DNA of 58,271 bases from Chloroflexota bacterium (GTDB lineage Bacteria; Chloroflexota; Anaerolineae; Anaerolineales; Villigracilaceae), in contig QMIW01000014.1 of assembly GCA_024434165.1 (NCBI GenBank), forward strand, positions 1 to 58,271, written 5' to 3'. The stretch's first letter is position 1, and each line of letters opens with the position of its first letter. The position numbers and the translations under genes are program-made. The notes beneath the pieces were generated by a model. That model was not told where the DNA came from. It saw nothing but the letters and a program-made list of their open reading frames with translations, and did not search any database. Shown piece after piece: positions 17,538 to 25,464 of this stretch.

Positions 17538-17651
17538 GGCTTACTCTCCTTTAAAGTTTTTTCGTTTACCGTAGGGGCGACCCGTCCTTGATGTTTCAGA
17601 GATGCTGCGACCATGAAAGATCGTCCTTACATAATTTCACGGATACAAAAA

Positions 17652-17684
17652 GGCAAAGATACTCCCGCCTTGAGCGTCTTTGCC
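17652..17684 (-). terminator. nrdR terminator
   Basis: An 8-bp stem (GGCAAAGA / TCTTTGCC) with an internal CTC/GAG pairing is followed by TTTTTGT on the minus strand. It lies just past the nrdR stop codon and before nrdJ. Confidence 0.8.
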
Positions 17685-17689
17685 GGGGC

Positions 17690-18139
17690 TTAATCTTCGA
17701 GCAGGTGGTCTATTTCCTTGCGGATGGACTGGAGATCGTCCAAACCCAGGTACACAATGGCATAGCGAATGTATGCAATCTGGTCTACTTCCTTCAGGAT
17801 TTGCATGACCAGGTCGCCCACCACGCGGGAGGAGACCTCGGCTTTGCCCATTTTCTGCAGCTGCGCCTCCACCTGCCCGATCATGCGTTCGATGTCCGCT
17901 GCGGAGACGGGGCGTTTGGCGCAGGAGATGCGGATGCCGCGCGCCATTTTCTCGCGGTCGAACTCTTCACGGGTTCCATCCTGTTTGATGATGAGCGGCA
18001 CGGCGAGGATGGGGCGTTCGTAACTGCTGAAACGCTGGCGGCATTTCAGGCATTCGCGGCGGCGTCGAATCCCACCATGGCTGTCATGGGAGGTATCCAG
18101 CACCTTTGAGTCGTGATGTTTGCAGTAAGGGCATCGCAT
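17690..18139 (-). CDS. nrdR: Transcriptional repressor NrdR
   Basis: Zinc-finger plus ATP-cone repressor of ribonucleotide reductase genes (149 aa from the chosen start). The N-terminus MRCPYC and the later CLKC form the zinc ribbon with RRRRECLKCRQRFSSYE. The ATP cone follows (PLIIKQDGTREEFDREKMARGI). The frame extends to a GTG at 18151, but that codon touches the GGAG sequence. The ATG at 18139 gives the canonical family start. It sits upstream of nrdJ, its probable target. Confidence 0.96.
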   Translation of the reverse strand: MRCPYCKHHDSKVLDTSHDSHGGIRRRRECLKCRQRFSSYERPILAVPLIIKQDGTREEFDREKMARGIRISCAKRPVSAADIERMIGQVEAQLQKMGKAEVSSRVVGDLVMQILKEVDQIAYIRYAIVYLGLDDLQSIRKEIDHLLED

Positions 18140-18176
18140 CCGAAAAGGCACTCCAAATTTAGAACATTTGTTAGAG

Positions 18177-18217
18177 CCATATATGGGCGTACAAGCGCTG
18201 CATCCCCGTATATATGG
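18177..18217 (-). promoter_or_regulatory. Putative pair of NrdR boxes
   Basis: CCATATATGG at 18177-18186 and CCGTATATATGG at 18206-18217 share ATATATGG in the same phase 31 bp apart, close to three helical turns. Paired AT-rich dyads with about this spacing are typical NrdR operators. The downstream one overlaps a -35-like TTGACC on the minus strand. The site would give autoregulation of nrdR. Confidence 0.7.
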
Positions 18218-18332
18218 TCAAAGTGTACGGCATTTTACCCCTTCCGCCAAACATTGACAAGAGTTGATTGGTATGCGTGAATCTTAAAATATTGCGCGGA
18301 TTCCCCGTTTCATGCTGCGGTGTGAGGATAGG

Positions 18333-18357
18333 GTAACGAGATAGTATCTCGCGCTAC
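18333..18357 (-). repeat. GTAG-footed palindrome at the 3' end of the alpha/beta hydrolase gene
   Basis: On the minus strand GTAGCGCGAGAT-act-ATCTCG. The TAG of its foot is the stop codon of the hydrolase gene. The same GTAGCGCGAGAT sequence ends mutY at 24357-24383. Confidence 0.75.
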
Positions 18358-19217
18358 TTCACGGATAAACTTCTCAAAAACTCCATCACATACGGATTGA
18401 GTTTTTCAGGATGGCACTGATGCGGCACATGCCCGCACACTGGAAATTCATGCGCCAATCGAATGTTTGGAAGCAAAGATTTCAACCTCGGAAACGACGA
18501 CGGCGAAAGAGTCTGGTCGCGCCCGCCCCACAGGAGCAGAGTCGGCTGGGCAACACGCGACAGGTCCAACGTCGAGGAGGGAAGCGTGCGCGGGATGTTG
18601 TAAATGCCGGAAGAGGCGCGTTTGTAATCCAGCGCGGTCTGATAACGGATATGTTCCGGCAGGCTGTGCGTTTCGCGCTGCCCCACGTAGGTTGAGAAAC
18701 TGGTCATATCCACCAAAAAGCGGAACACACGATAGGGCGTTCGTTCGATGAGATTCGTGTTGATCAACTGGTGATGGAACACCTTCTGCAAAATGGGCGG
18801 CAGTTGACTTAAATCATAGAACGGGTTGACCAGCGCCAGCGCCTTTACGCGTTCGGGATGCCGCAGGGCATACATCAGCGACAAGCCCCCGCCCAGCGAA
18901 TGACCGATCAAGGTGAACGGCGTATGCAGGTGCAGCGAATCGAGCCAATGGGAAAAATGCGCGAACGTGTTCTCCACCGTATATTCGTGGGCGCCCGCCG
19001 GTTTCGCGCTTTCGCCGTGCCCAAGCAGGTCGAGCGCATAAGCGGCGCAGCCCGACGCGGCAAGTTCCGGCAGAAGATCGTCCCAATCGTGAAGCGAAGC
19101 CGCCAAGCCGTGCACCAGCACCACCGGTTCGCCCGCGCCCTGGCAGACATAATTTACTTTTTGATTGTTTCCCAGCATCATACTCTGGTAGAGGATGCCG
19201 TTTGTTTTGATGCTCAT
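18354..19217 (-). CDS. Alpha/beta hydrolase
   Basis: A 287-aa alpha/beta hydrolase. The oxyanion region is VVLVHGLAAS, the nucleophile Ser lies in IGHSLGGG, the acid in LLLWGGRDQTLSP and the His in PVCGHVPHQCHPE. Substrate is unknown. The frame could start at 19301; the ATG at 19217 (MSIKTNG) is followed by the normal family N-terminus and has GAGAG upstream. It directly follows the hydrolase-ligase fusion gene, so the two may act on related acyl or ester substrates. Its stop codon is donated by a palindromic repeat. Confidence 0.85.
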   Translation of the reverse strand: MSIKTNGILYQSMMLGNNQKVNYVCQGAGEPVVLVHGLAASLHDWDDLLPELAASGCAAYALDLLGHGESAKPAGAHEYTVENTFAHFSHWLDSLHLHTPFTLIGHSLGGGLSLMYALRHPERVKALALVNPFYDLSQLPPILQKVFHHQLINTNLIERTPYRVFRFLVDMTSFSTYVGQRETHSLPEHIRYQTALDYKRASSGIYNIPRTLPSSTLDLSRVAQPTLLLWGGRDQTLSPSSFPRLKSLLPNIRLAHEFPVCGHVPHQCHPEKLNPYVMEFLRSLSVK

Positions 19218-19306
19218 CCAGCTGCTCTCTGTTTTCAGATAACGTTTCGGCGACAACCTTATCCCATCAACATTAATCGCGGATGAACACCCGCTTTTCA
19301 AATCCC

Positions 19307-21778
19307 TTACTCGCTTGCAATCTGCTTCCCGTACCGCTTCGCCAGTTCGCGCCGCAGGACTTTGCCGATGAAGGTGCGCGGGAATTCTTCCATGAAGATG
19401 ACGAAGCGCGGGACGAGGTGCGGCGGAAGGCGGCGTTTGCAGTATGCAATGATGGATTCCGCGCTGGGCTTTTCTCCGCCGGCAATGACGAAGGCAAACG
19501 GGTGTCCCGCCACCGCCACCACCGCCGCTTCTTTGATCTGCGGAATTTCGTAGATGACCTCTTCCACGTCGCGCGGGAAGGCGGGCTCCCTGCCCGCTTT
19601 ATCGGGATACCACATATCCGCTTTGCGGGCAATGATGCGGAAGAAGCCGTCTTCGTCCACCTGCGCCACATCGCCGGTGAGCAGCCAGCCGTCGTGCGTG
19701 ATCGTCTGCCGGGTCGCTTCTTCGTTCTTCCAGTATCCCATCATCACCTGCGGACCGCGCACCGCCAGTTCGCCGATCTGTCCCATCGGTACTTCGCGGC
19801 TCCCCGTTTTCAAATCCACGATGACGGCATGGGTGGAAGGAAGCGGCACGCCAATGCTTCCCACGCGGCGGTTTTTGTTCATCGGGTTGGCGTGAGTTAC
19901 CGGCGAGGCTTCGGTCAGTCCGTAACCTTCCACCAGTCTGCCTTTGGTGAGTTTTTCAAAGGCTTCCTGCACTTCCACCGGCAGGGGCGCGGAACCGCTG
20001 ATGCAGGCCTTGATCGAGTTGATACCGTACTTCCGCACGCCCCGGAAGTTGTTGATGGCAACGTACATGCTCGGCGCGCCGGGGAAGATGGTCGGTTTGT
20101 AGCGTTTGATGGATTTCAGGATATCCAGCACTTGAAACTGGGGCTTTAGAATCATCGCCGCGCCAATCGAGACGGGAACATTCAACGCCGTGGTCATGCC
20201 GTAACTGTGGAAAAAAGGAACAACGCAAAGAAAGCGTTCCCTCCCCTCGGCGGCATCAGGCAGCCAGTGACGGGTTTGGATGGCGTTGGCAACCAGGTTA
20301 CGGTGCGAGAGCATCACGCCTTTCGATTGCGCTGTTGTGCCGCCCGTGTAGATGATGACCGCCAGGTCTTCGGGCAGTACCTCAACGGTTGGAGATTTCC
20401 ATTCCTGTTGGGCAAGCCAGCGGTTCCAATGCAGAGAGCTGCGCACATCCAAACCGCGGTTGCGCCAGCGGGAGATCAAATATTTCGGGAGTGACAAGTA
20501 TTCGGCGGGATCGGTCAAGACCACGTGCGGAATGCCGGTCGCATCCCTGATCTGCTTCGCCAGCCCGGCCCATGTGGAGAGCGTCACCAGCACGCTCGCA
20601 TCGGACTCACGGATTTGACGAATCAGTTCCTCCAGTTCGGTCATCGGGGGAATCAAAACCACCACCGCGCCCGCCTTGAGCGCGCCGTAAAAGCCAACCA
20701 CCATCTGCGGGATATTTGGCAGCAGCAAAACGACACGCGCGCCTTTGCCAAGCCCCTGGGCGAGCAGGGCGTTGGCAAAACGGTTGGCTTCGTGATTCAA
20801 TTTTCGATAGGTGAGTCTCGCACCCTCAAAATAAACCGCCGGGTGATTCGGGAAACGCCTGACCGACGAGCGCAGCAAAAGATGAACGGGGATGCGCGGC
20901 ACGTCCACTGTGTAGGGAACGCCGTCTTCATATTGATTGAGCCAGGCGCGCTCGCGCTTCAGTTCATCGCGCTGCGATCTGGCGGTGACGATGGACGCAT
21001 CGCGCCACGACTTGGAGGATTCGCCCTTCAGGAAGCTGGTGATCGCCCGATCCACCGCCTCGCGCCTCTCCAGCATGACCATGTGACCCGATACGCCGAT
21101 ATCAACATCTTCCGCGCCAGCGATGGATTTTGCCACCTTCTCGAACAGCGGGCGGTCGAAGACCAGATCGCGGTGCCCGCGGATGACCATGACCGGCATG
21201 GTGAGTTGGGCGAACTTCTCCCAGCCCACCCACCGGGAGAGGTTGTGGTGGTAAAACTCGCGCAGCGCGTGCGGCGGCGCGTGCAGCCACGAGCGCGTGA
21301 GCGGTCCGATAATTCTCAGGATGGACGAGGGGAGGTTCAATCCCAGTTTGAACAGCGGGCTCAATCGAAACTCACCGGCGGTGGCAATCAGGATAAGCCG
21401 CTCGACGTGATCGGGGTGGTTGAGGGCATAGTCTGTGACGATGGCGCCGCCAAACGAGTGCCCGACCAAAACTACCGGCGTGGATACTTTCAACTGGGTC
21501 AGCGCGGTCTCAAGGTCCAGTTGGATGCGCGGCATGTCGTACCCGGTGGAGGGCTTGTCGGAGAGTCCATGCCCGCGCAAGTCCAGGGCGATGACGCGGT
21601 TGTCCATCGCAAATTTCTGCAACTGGTACTGCCACTGTTCCGCCTTGCCGCCGAATCCATGAATGAAAACGATAGTTCGTTTCGGGCGTTCGGGCGAGAC
21701 ATCCATTGCGGAAAGACGGACGAGGGGATCGGACGACGCGCGGATTTCGTGCCGGTAGAGATCGAGGTCTATGTCCAT
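19307..21778 (-). CDS. Alpha/beta hydrolase fused to an AMP-forming acyl-CoA ligase
   Basis: An 823-aa two-domain protein. Residues 1-260: alpha/beta hydrolase with FIHGFGG, nucleophile GHSFGGA and a late His in GVSGHMVMLERRE. Residues ~295-823: ANL-superfamily ligase resembling long-chain acyl-CoA synthetase, with IIYTGGTTAQSKGVMLSH (A3), VEGYGLTEASP (A5), GWLLTGD (A7), and the catalytic Lys in FIGKVLRREL (A10). It could release an acyl group and activate it with CoA in one polypeptide. Oddity: the A8 hinge after RKADM, normally GGxNVYP, reads WYPDKAGREPAF and is encoded by a GC-rich palindrome, so ligase activity is uncertain. Confidence 0.88.
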   Translation of the reverse strand: MDIDLDLYRHEIRASSDPLVRLSAMDVSPERPKRTIVFIHGFGGKAEQWQYQLQKFAMDNRVIALDLRGHGLSDKPSTGYDMPRIQLDLETALTQLKVSTPVVLVGHSFGGAIVTDYALNHPDHVERLILIATAGEFRLSPLFKLGLNLPSSILRIIGPLTRSWLHAPPHALREFYHHNLSRWVGWEKFAQLTMPVMVIRGHRDLVFDRPLFEKVAKSIAGAEDVDIGVSGHMVMLERREAVDRAITSFLKGESSKSWRDASIVTARSQRDELKRERAWLNQYEDGVPYTVDVPRIPVHLLLRSSVRRFPNHPAVYFEGARLTYRKLNHEANRFANALLAQGLGKGARVVLLLPNIPQMVVGFYGALKAGAVVVLIPPMTELEELIRQIRESDASVLVTLSTWAGLAKQIRDATGIPHVVLTDPAEYLSLPKYLISRWRNRGLDVRSSLHWNRWLAQQEWKSPTVEVLPEDLAVIIYTGGTTAQSKGVMLSHRNLVANAIQTRHWLPDAAEGRERFLCVVPFFHSYGMTTALNVPVSIGAAMILKPQFQVLDILKSIKRYKPTIFPGAPSMYVAINNFRGVRKYGINSIKACISGSAPLPVEVQEAFEKLTKGRLVEGYGLTEASPVTHANPMNKNRRVGSIGVPLPSTHAVIVDLKTGSREVPMGQIGELAVRGPQVMMGYWKNEEATRQTITHDGWLLTGDVAQVDEDGFFRIIARKADMWYPDKAGREPAFPRDVEEVIYEIPQIKEAAVVAVAGHPFAFVIAGGEKPSAESIIAYCKRRLPPHLVPRFVIFMEEFPRTFIGKVLRRELAKRYGKQIASE

Positions 21779-21828
21779 GAAAGAAGTTTACAGGAGTTGG
21801 GCGGGGATGTCAATTTTCCCTCGGGGAT

Positions 21829-21856
21829 TGAACGCGAATTTTCGGCGTGCTATACT
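21829..21856 (+). promoter_or_regulatory. Sigma-70-type promoter for the small membrane protein gene
   Basis: TTGAAC (21829-21834), 16-nt spacer, TATACT (21851-21856), then GAAGGAG and ATG at 21876. The promoter is close to the start codon, so the leader is short. Confidence 0.65.
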
Positions 21857-21875
21857 ATTTGTGAAGGAGTTCACT

Positions 21876-22094
21876 ATGGGTGCCATCGGTGTAGTAAGCC
21901 TGATCATTGCCCTGATTTGTTATTGGGGCTTCGGTTGGAGCGGTCTTGCCTCCGCGGCTGTGGGGGTGATCCTCGGTCCGGTAATTGTCGCCGTTTTCCA
22001 AGTGACTTTCTCTTCGCTGTTTGGCGCAAAGGAAGGTGAAGCGTCTGCTCAGGCGGATAAACCCAACCCGCCTGTAACGCCGCCCAATCCATGA
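21876..22094 (+). CDS. Small membrane protein, 72 aa
   Basis: Not a recognised family. From the ATG at 21876, preceded by GAAGGAG at 7 nt, the protein has two hydrophobic segments (GVVSLIIALICYWGF and SAAVGVILGPVIVAVFQVTF) and a short polar Pro-rich tail (NPPVTPPNP). It probably is a two-pass membrane protein with the tail exposed. The longer upstream frame lacks a start signal. Confidence 0.7.
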   Translation: MGAIGVVSLIIALICYWGFGWSGLASAAVGVILGPVIVAVFQVTFSSLFGAKEGEASAQADKPNPPVTPPNP

Positions 22095-22150
22095 GGCGCT
22101 CCATTCACATGTAAATGTGTGCGGCGGGTTTTTGGGTAAAATCGAGGGGT

Positions 22151-22465
22151 ATGTATTCCATTGAAAAAATCATCCGCGAAGCGATGGAACGCGGTGAGTT
22201 CGACGACTTGAAGGGCAAGGACAAGCCGCTCGACCTGACGGCTTATTTCGAAACGCCGGAGGAACTGCGCATGGCGTACTCCATCCTGAAAAATGCGGGC
22301 ATGGTTTCGGCGGAGATCGAACTATTGCAGGAGATCGCCGCGTTGAAGGAACGGCTCGCCGTGACCCACGATGAGCGCCTGCGCAGGAAGGTCAGAAAAG
22401 CCATTTCGGAAAAACAGCTGCAGTTCAATGTGATGATGGAACGGCAGAAGCGCTCAAGAAAGTGA
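22151..22465 (+). CDS. DUF1992 (DnaJ homologue subfamily C member 28-like) protein
   Basis: A 104-aa protein matching the DUF1992 pattern: IEKIIREAMERGEFDDLKGKDKPLDL, then two charged helices ending RQKRSRK. The J domain itself is absent, as in other bacterial members. Function is unknown. The ATG at 22151 has GAGGGG upstream. The TGA stop codon belongs to a heptanucleotide repeat array. Confidence 0.85.
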   Translation: MYSIEKIIREAMERGEFDDLKGKDKPLDLTAYFETPEELRMAYSILKNAGMVSAEIELLQEIAALKERLAVTHDERLRRKVRKAISEKQLQFNVMMERQKRSRK

Positions 22466-22489
22466 TCACTGACCAGTAATCAGTGATCG
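22462..22489 (+). repeat. Heptanucleotide-period array (GATCACT GACCAGT AATCAGT)
   Basis: Four degenerate 7-bp units that also form a perfect 9-bp inverted repeat (GATCACTGA / TCAGTGATC). The first TGA is the stop codon of the DUF1992 gene. Confidence 0.75.
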
Positions 22490-22501
22490 GATTAATTCGC
22501 T

Positions 22502-22530
22502 TTGACGAAACCTCCCCGCCCTGCTATAAT
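22502..22530 (+). promoter_or_regulatory. Near-consensus promoter of the RNase J gene
   Basis: TTGACG (22502-22507), 17-nt spacer, TATAAT (22525-22530). Transcription would start near 22537, leaving a leader of about 170 nt before the RNase J start codon. Confidence 0.88.
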
Positions 22531-22553
22531 CGCGCCAGTTTGAGTTGACTTTT

Positions 22554-22670
22554 ACTGCCACAGGGCAGTTTGTTTAGCAGGGTGTTCGTGTTAGAAATTT
22601 TCACAGGGACCTCACGCGGGCAAGTCAGCGGAGGTCTTTTCTTTTGACCTTACCCGCCACAAGGCGGTTT
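22554..22670 (+). promoter_or_regulatory. Structured leader of RNase J with an internal terminator (candidate attenuator)
   Basis: Three hairpins follow the promoter. The first is ACTGCC-acag-GGCAGT (22554-22569). The second is GACCTC...GAGGTC (22608-22636), extended by CGC/GCG and followed by TTTTCTTTT. The third is CCGCC-acaa-GGCGG. The second has the form of a Rho-independent terminator inside the leader, so readthrough must be controlled. Autoregulation by RNase J is one possibility. Confidence 0.7.
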
Positions 22671-22707
22671 AAAATTCATTAAGTTAGAGGTTTACAAAAC
22701 AAAATAT

Positions 22708-24351
22708 ATGAGCAAGAAAAACAAATTGAGAATCATCCCGCTCGGGGGGCTGGGTGAAGTGGGAAAGAACATGATGGCGTACGAGTTCGGCGGCGACATC
22801 ATCGTGGTGGATGCCGGCATCATGTTCCCCCGGAACGACATGCTGGGAGTGGATTACATCATCCCGGATTATGAGTATTTAAAGAAAAAGGCAAACCGCG
22901 TCCTCGCGCTCGTCATCACGCACGGACACGAAGACCATATCGGCGCCGTCCACCATTTTCTGGAGGATATTCCCGTGCCGGTCTATGCCACGCCGCTGAC
23001 ACGCGGTCTGATCGAGGGTAAACTGCTGCGGAACAACTCGCATCACAAAGCCCAGCTCAAGACCATCCAGGCGGGCGAGGCGAGCAGGATCGGTCCCTTT
23101 ACCATCGAATATTTCCATGTCAGCCACTCCATACCGGATGCGGTCGGGCTGGGCATCACCACGCCTGCGGGTCTGGTGGTGCACATGAGCGACTTCAAGT
23201 TCGACCACACCCCCGTGGACGGCTGGCCCACCGACTTCGCCAAACTCTCCGAGTTCTCCACGCGCGGCGTGGACCTGCTGCTCTCCGATTCGACCAACGC
23301 CGAACGCCCCGGCTGGACCCCCTCCGAGTCGGTCATTGGTCCCGCGTTCGACAAGGTCTTCGCCGAGGCGAAAGGGCGTGTGATCGTCGCCACGTTTGCA
23401 TCGCTGATTTCGCGCGTGCAGCAGGTAGCGGATGCCGCCGCCAAGCACGGGCGCAAGATGGCGTTAGCCGGTCCGAGCATGGTGGATAACGTCAAGATCG
23501 CGCGCAGGATGAAATACCTGGATATTCCAGACGAGATTATCGTGCCGCTCGAACAGGCGTTGAACATGCAGAACCACAAGGTTGTGCTGATGTGCACCGG
23601 CTCGCAGGGCGAACCTTCCTCCATCGTCGGGCGGCTCTCCACGGGCACGAACCGCCAGTTCGATTTGAAGGAAGGCGACACGGTCGTGCTTTCGTCGCAT
23701 CCGATTCCGGGCAACGAAGAAACCATCAGCAAGACGATCAACCGTCTGTTAAGGAGAGGCGCGCGCGTCATCCACGACGGCATCGCGCCCATCCATGTCT
23801 CCGGTCACGCCGCACAGGAGGAGCAGAAACTGCTCATCAACCTCGTCCGCCCCAGGCATTTCATGCCCATTCACGGCGAACTGCGCCAGTTGGTGCGTCA
23901 TGCCGAACTCGCCCAGCAGCTGGGCATCGAACCTGAAAACACCATTGTTGTGGAAAACGGGCAGGTGGTGGAACTGGCGGGCAACAAGATCATGCTCGGC
24001 GAGCGCATCCCCGGCGATTACGTCTTCGTCACCGGCGAATCCATCGGCGATATTGATCACGATGTGATGCGCGAACGCAGTCAACTGGCGCGCAACGGCA
24101 TCATGCTGATAGATATCAGCCTCGATAAACTGACGGGGCGGCTGCTGCACGAGCCGGAGGTCATCACGCGCGGTTTCGTCTCGCCGGAGGACGCCGAGGC
24201 GCTCCTGCCCGAAGTCCGCAAGGTGGTGATGAATGTCGTGCATGAGGGCGGGCTGGATGACGAAAAGGACATCATCAACGCGGTGAAGAGTTACCTGCAC
24301 CAGGAAACCAAACGCAGACCGATGGTGTTCGTGACGTTGAGCAAGTCGTAA
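22708..24351 (+). CDS. rnj: Ribonuclease J
   Basis: Metallo-beta-lactamase/beta-CASP ribonuclease with endo- and 5' exonucleolytic activity (547 aa). The N-terminal LRIIPLGGLGEVGKNM, the metal motif THGHEDHIGA, HVSHSIPDA, and the beta-CASP elements DSTNAERPG and HVSGHAAQEE are intact. The C-terminal domain follows. The start codon has little Shine-Dalgarno signal (AGAGG 15 nt upstream). The gene is monocistronic with a strong promoter, a structured leader and a terminator-like palindrome after the stop. Confidence 0.96.
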   Translation: MSKKNKLRIIPLGGLGEVGKNMMAYEFGGDIIVVDAGIMFPRNDMLGVDYIIPDYEYLKKKANRVLALVITHGHEDHIGAVHHFLEDIPVPVYATPLTRGLIEGKLLRNNSHHKAQLKTIQAGEASRIGPFTIEYFHVSHSIPDAVGLGITTPAGLVVHMSDFKFDHTPVDGWPTDFAKLSEFSTRGVDLLLSDSTNAERPGWTPSESVIGPAFDKVFAEAKGRVIVATFASLISRVQQVADAAAKHGRKMALAGPSMVDNVKIARRMKYLDIPDEIIVPLEQALNMQNHKVVLMCTGSQGEPSSIVGRLSTGTNRQFDLKEGDTVVLSSHPIPGNEETISKTINRLLRRGARVIHDGIAPIHVSGHAAQEEQKLLINLVRPRHFMPIHGELRQLVRHAELAQQLGIEPENTIVVENGQVVELAGNKIMLGERIPGDYVFVTGESIGDIDHDVMRERSQLARNGIMLIDISLDKLTGRLLHEPEVITRGFVSPEDAEALLPEVRKVVMNVVHEGGLDDEKDIINAVKSYLHQETKRRPMVFVTLSKS

Positions 24352-24356
24352 AACTT

Positions 24357-24383
24357 GTAGCGCGAGATGGCATCTCGCGCTAC
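24357..24383. terminator. GTAG-footed palindrome acting as bidirectional terminator
   Basis: GTAGCGCGAGAT-ggc-ATCTCGCGCTAC, a perfect 12-bp stem followed by TTTATTTTTT on the plus strand. It separates convergent RNase J and mutY. On the minus strand its foot supplies the TAG stop codon of mutY. The same sequence motif lies at 18333-18357. Confidence 0.82.
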
Positions 24384-25414
24384 TTTATTTTTTGGGCGAT
24401 CTGCCGGTCCACTTTCCCCATCGGGTAATCGTCCAATTCGCTCAGGTTCACCCATTTCAAGTTTTTATCGTTGGGGATTGATAACGCCCGACATCGAAAT
24501 GGATACACCTGAATCCTAAAGTGGCTATACGCATGCGAGACAACACCCAGCGCCTCGCCTCGACGGACCCGCAGGCTGGCTGCTGCCTTCAAGGCGTTTG
24601 CCAACTCCTTTGCCGGGTCCTCCCCCACCCGCACGTTCGGGAACTCCCACATCCCTCCGAGCAATCCACCCGCCGGGCGTTGACTGAGCAGCACGCGCCC
24701 GCGTTCCACGATCACTGCCGCCGCGTGGGTATATTGCGGCGTCCGCTTCTTCGGCTTCAAGACGGGGCGTAAATCCTGCATGCCGTTTTCGCGCGCCTGA
24801 CACAACTTCACCAGCGGGCAGAGCAAACAGCGCGGATTCTTCGGCAGGCAGACCGTCGCGCCCAGTTCCATAAGCGCCTGGTTGTAGTCGCCCGCTTTTC
24901 CTTTAGGCAAATTCTTCGCCGCCAACTCCCACAGGATTTTTTCGCCAGCGGAGGAATCGGCGTACTCGCTCACATCAAACAAACGCGAGAGGACGCGGCG
25001 GATGTTGCCGTCGAGCGTTGGCTCGTCCATTTTGAAGGCAATGGATGCGATTGCTCCCACAGTGTAGCGACCGATGCCCGGAAGGGAGCGCAAGGCTTGG
25101 AGATCACGAGGCAGTTTCCCGTTAAAGTCCGAGGCGACGATCTTCGCGGCTTTGTGCAGGTTGCGCGCGCGGGTGTAATAGCCAAGTCCCTCCCAGGCGT
25201 TCAACACATCCCGCTCTTTGGCGTTCGCCAGTGTCTTCACGTTTGGAAATAATTTCATCCATTTTTCAAAATATGGAATGACCGTTTCCACGCGCGTTTG
25301 CTGAAGCATGATCTCCGAAACCCAAACGGCGTACGGGTCGGGATGGTTGCGCCAGGGCATGGGGCGGCGGTGTCTGGCGTACCATTTGAGCAGCGGGGTG
25401 GAGAGGCGTTTCAT
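24380..25414 (-). CDS. mutY: A/G-specific adenine glycosylase MutY
   Basis: Removes adenine mispaired with 8-oxoguanine (344 aa). The helix-hairpin-helix GPD core has catalytic Glu in SEIMLQQTRVETV and LPGIGRYTVGAI with the conserved Asp in TLDGNIRRVLSRL. The iron-sulfur loop is C-x6-C-x2-C-x5-C (CLPKNPRCLLCPLVKLC). A NUDIX-like C-terminal domain (WEFPNVRVGEDP) follows. The ATG directly abuts a 7-bp repeat array, with no Shine-Dalgarno sequence, and the stop codon is part of a palindrome. Confidence 0.96.
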   Translation of the reverse strand: MKRLSTPLLKWYARHRRPMPWRNHPDPYAVWVSEIMLQQTRVETVIPYFEKWMKLFPNVKTLANAKERDVLNAWEGLGYYTRARNLHKAAKIVASDFNGKLPRDLQALRSLPGIGRYTVGAIASIAFKMDEPTLDGNIRRVLSRLFDVSEYADSSAGEKILWELAAKNLPKGKAGDYNQALMELGATVCLPKNPRCLLCPLVKLCQARENGMQDLRPVLKPKKRTPQYTHAAAVIVERGRVLLSQRPAGGLLGGMWEFPNVRVGEDPAKELANALKAAASLRVRRGEALGVVSHAYSHFRIQVYPFRCRALSIPNDKNLKWVNLSELDDYPMGKVDRQIAQKIK

Positions 25415-25464
25415 TGCCAGTGACCAGTGACCAGTAACCAGTTATCAGTTATCAGTGATCAGTG
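25415..25464 (-). repeat. Heptanucleotide-period array between the glycosyltransferase-like gene and mutY
   Basis: Seven degenerate units on the plus strand (CCAGTGA, CCAGTGA, CCAGTAA, CCAGTTA, TCAGTTA, TCAGTGA, TCAGTGC) at exact 7-bp spacing. The array provides the last codons and TGA stop of the upstream gene and ends one base before the mutY ATG context. Confidence 0.85.

Noticed and set aside
17567-17590. Possible additional REP (GTAGGGGCGACCC) upstream of nrdJ
   Set aside because: The foot is present but the complementary arm is too short to support a hairpin; left unannotated.
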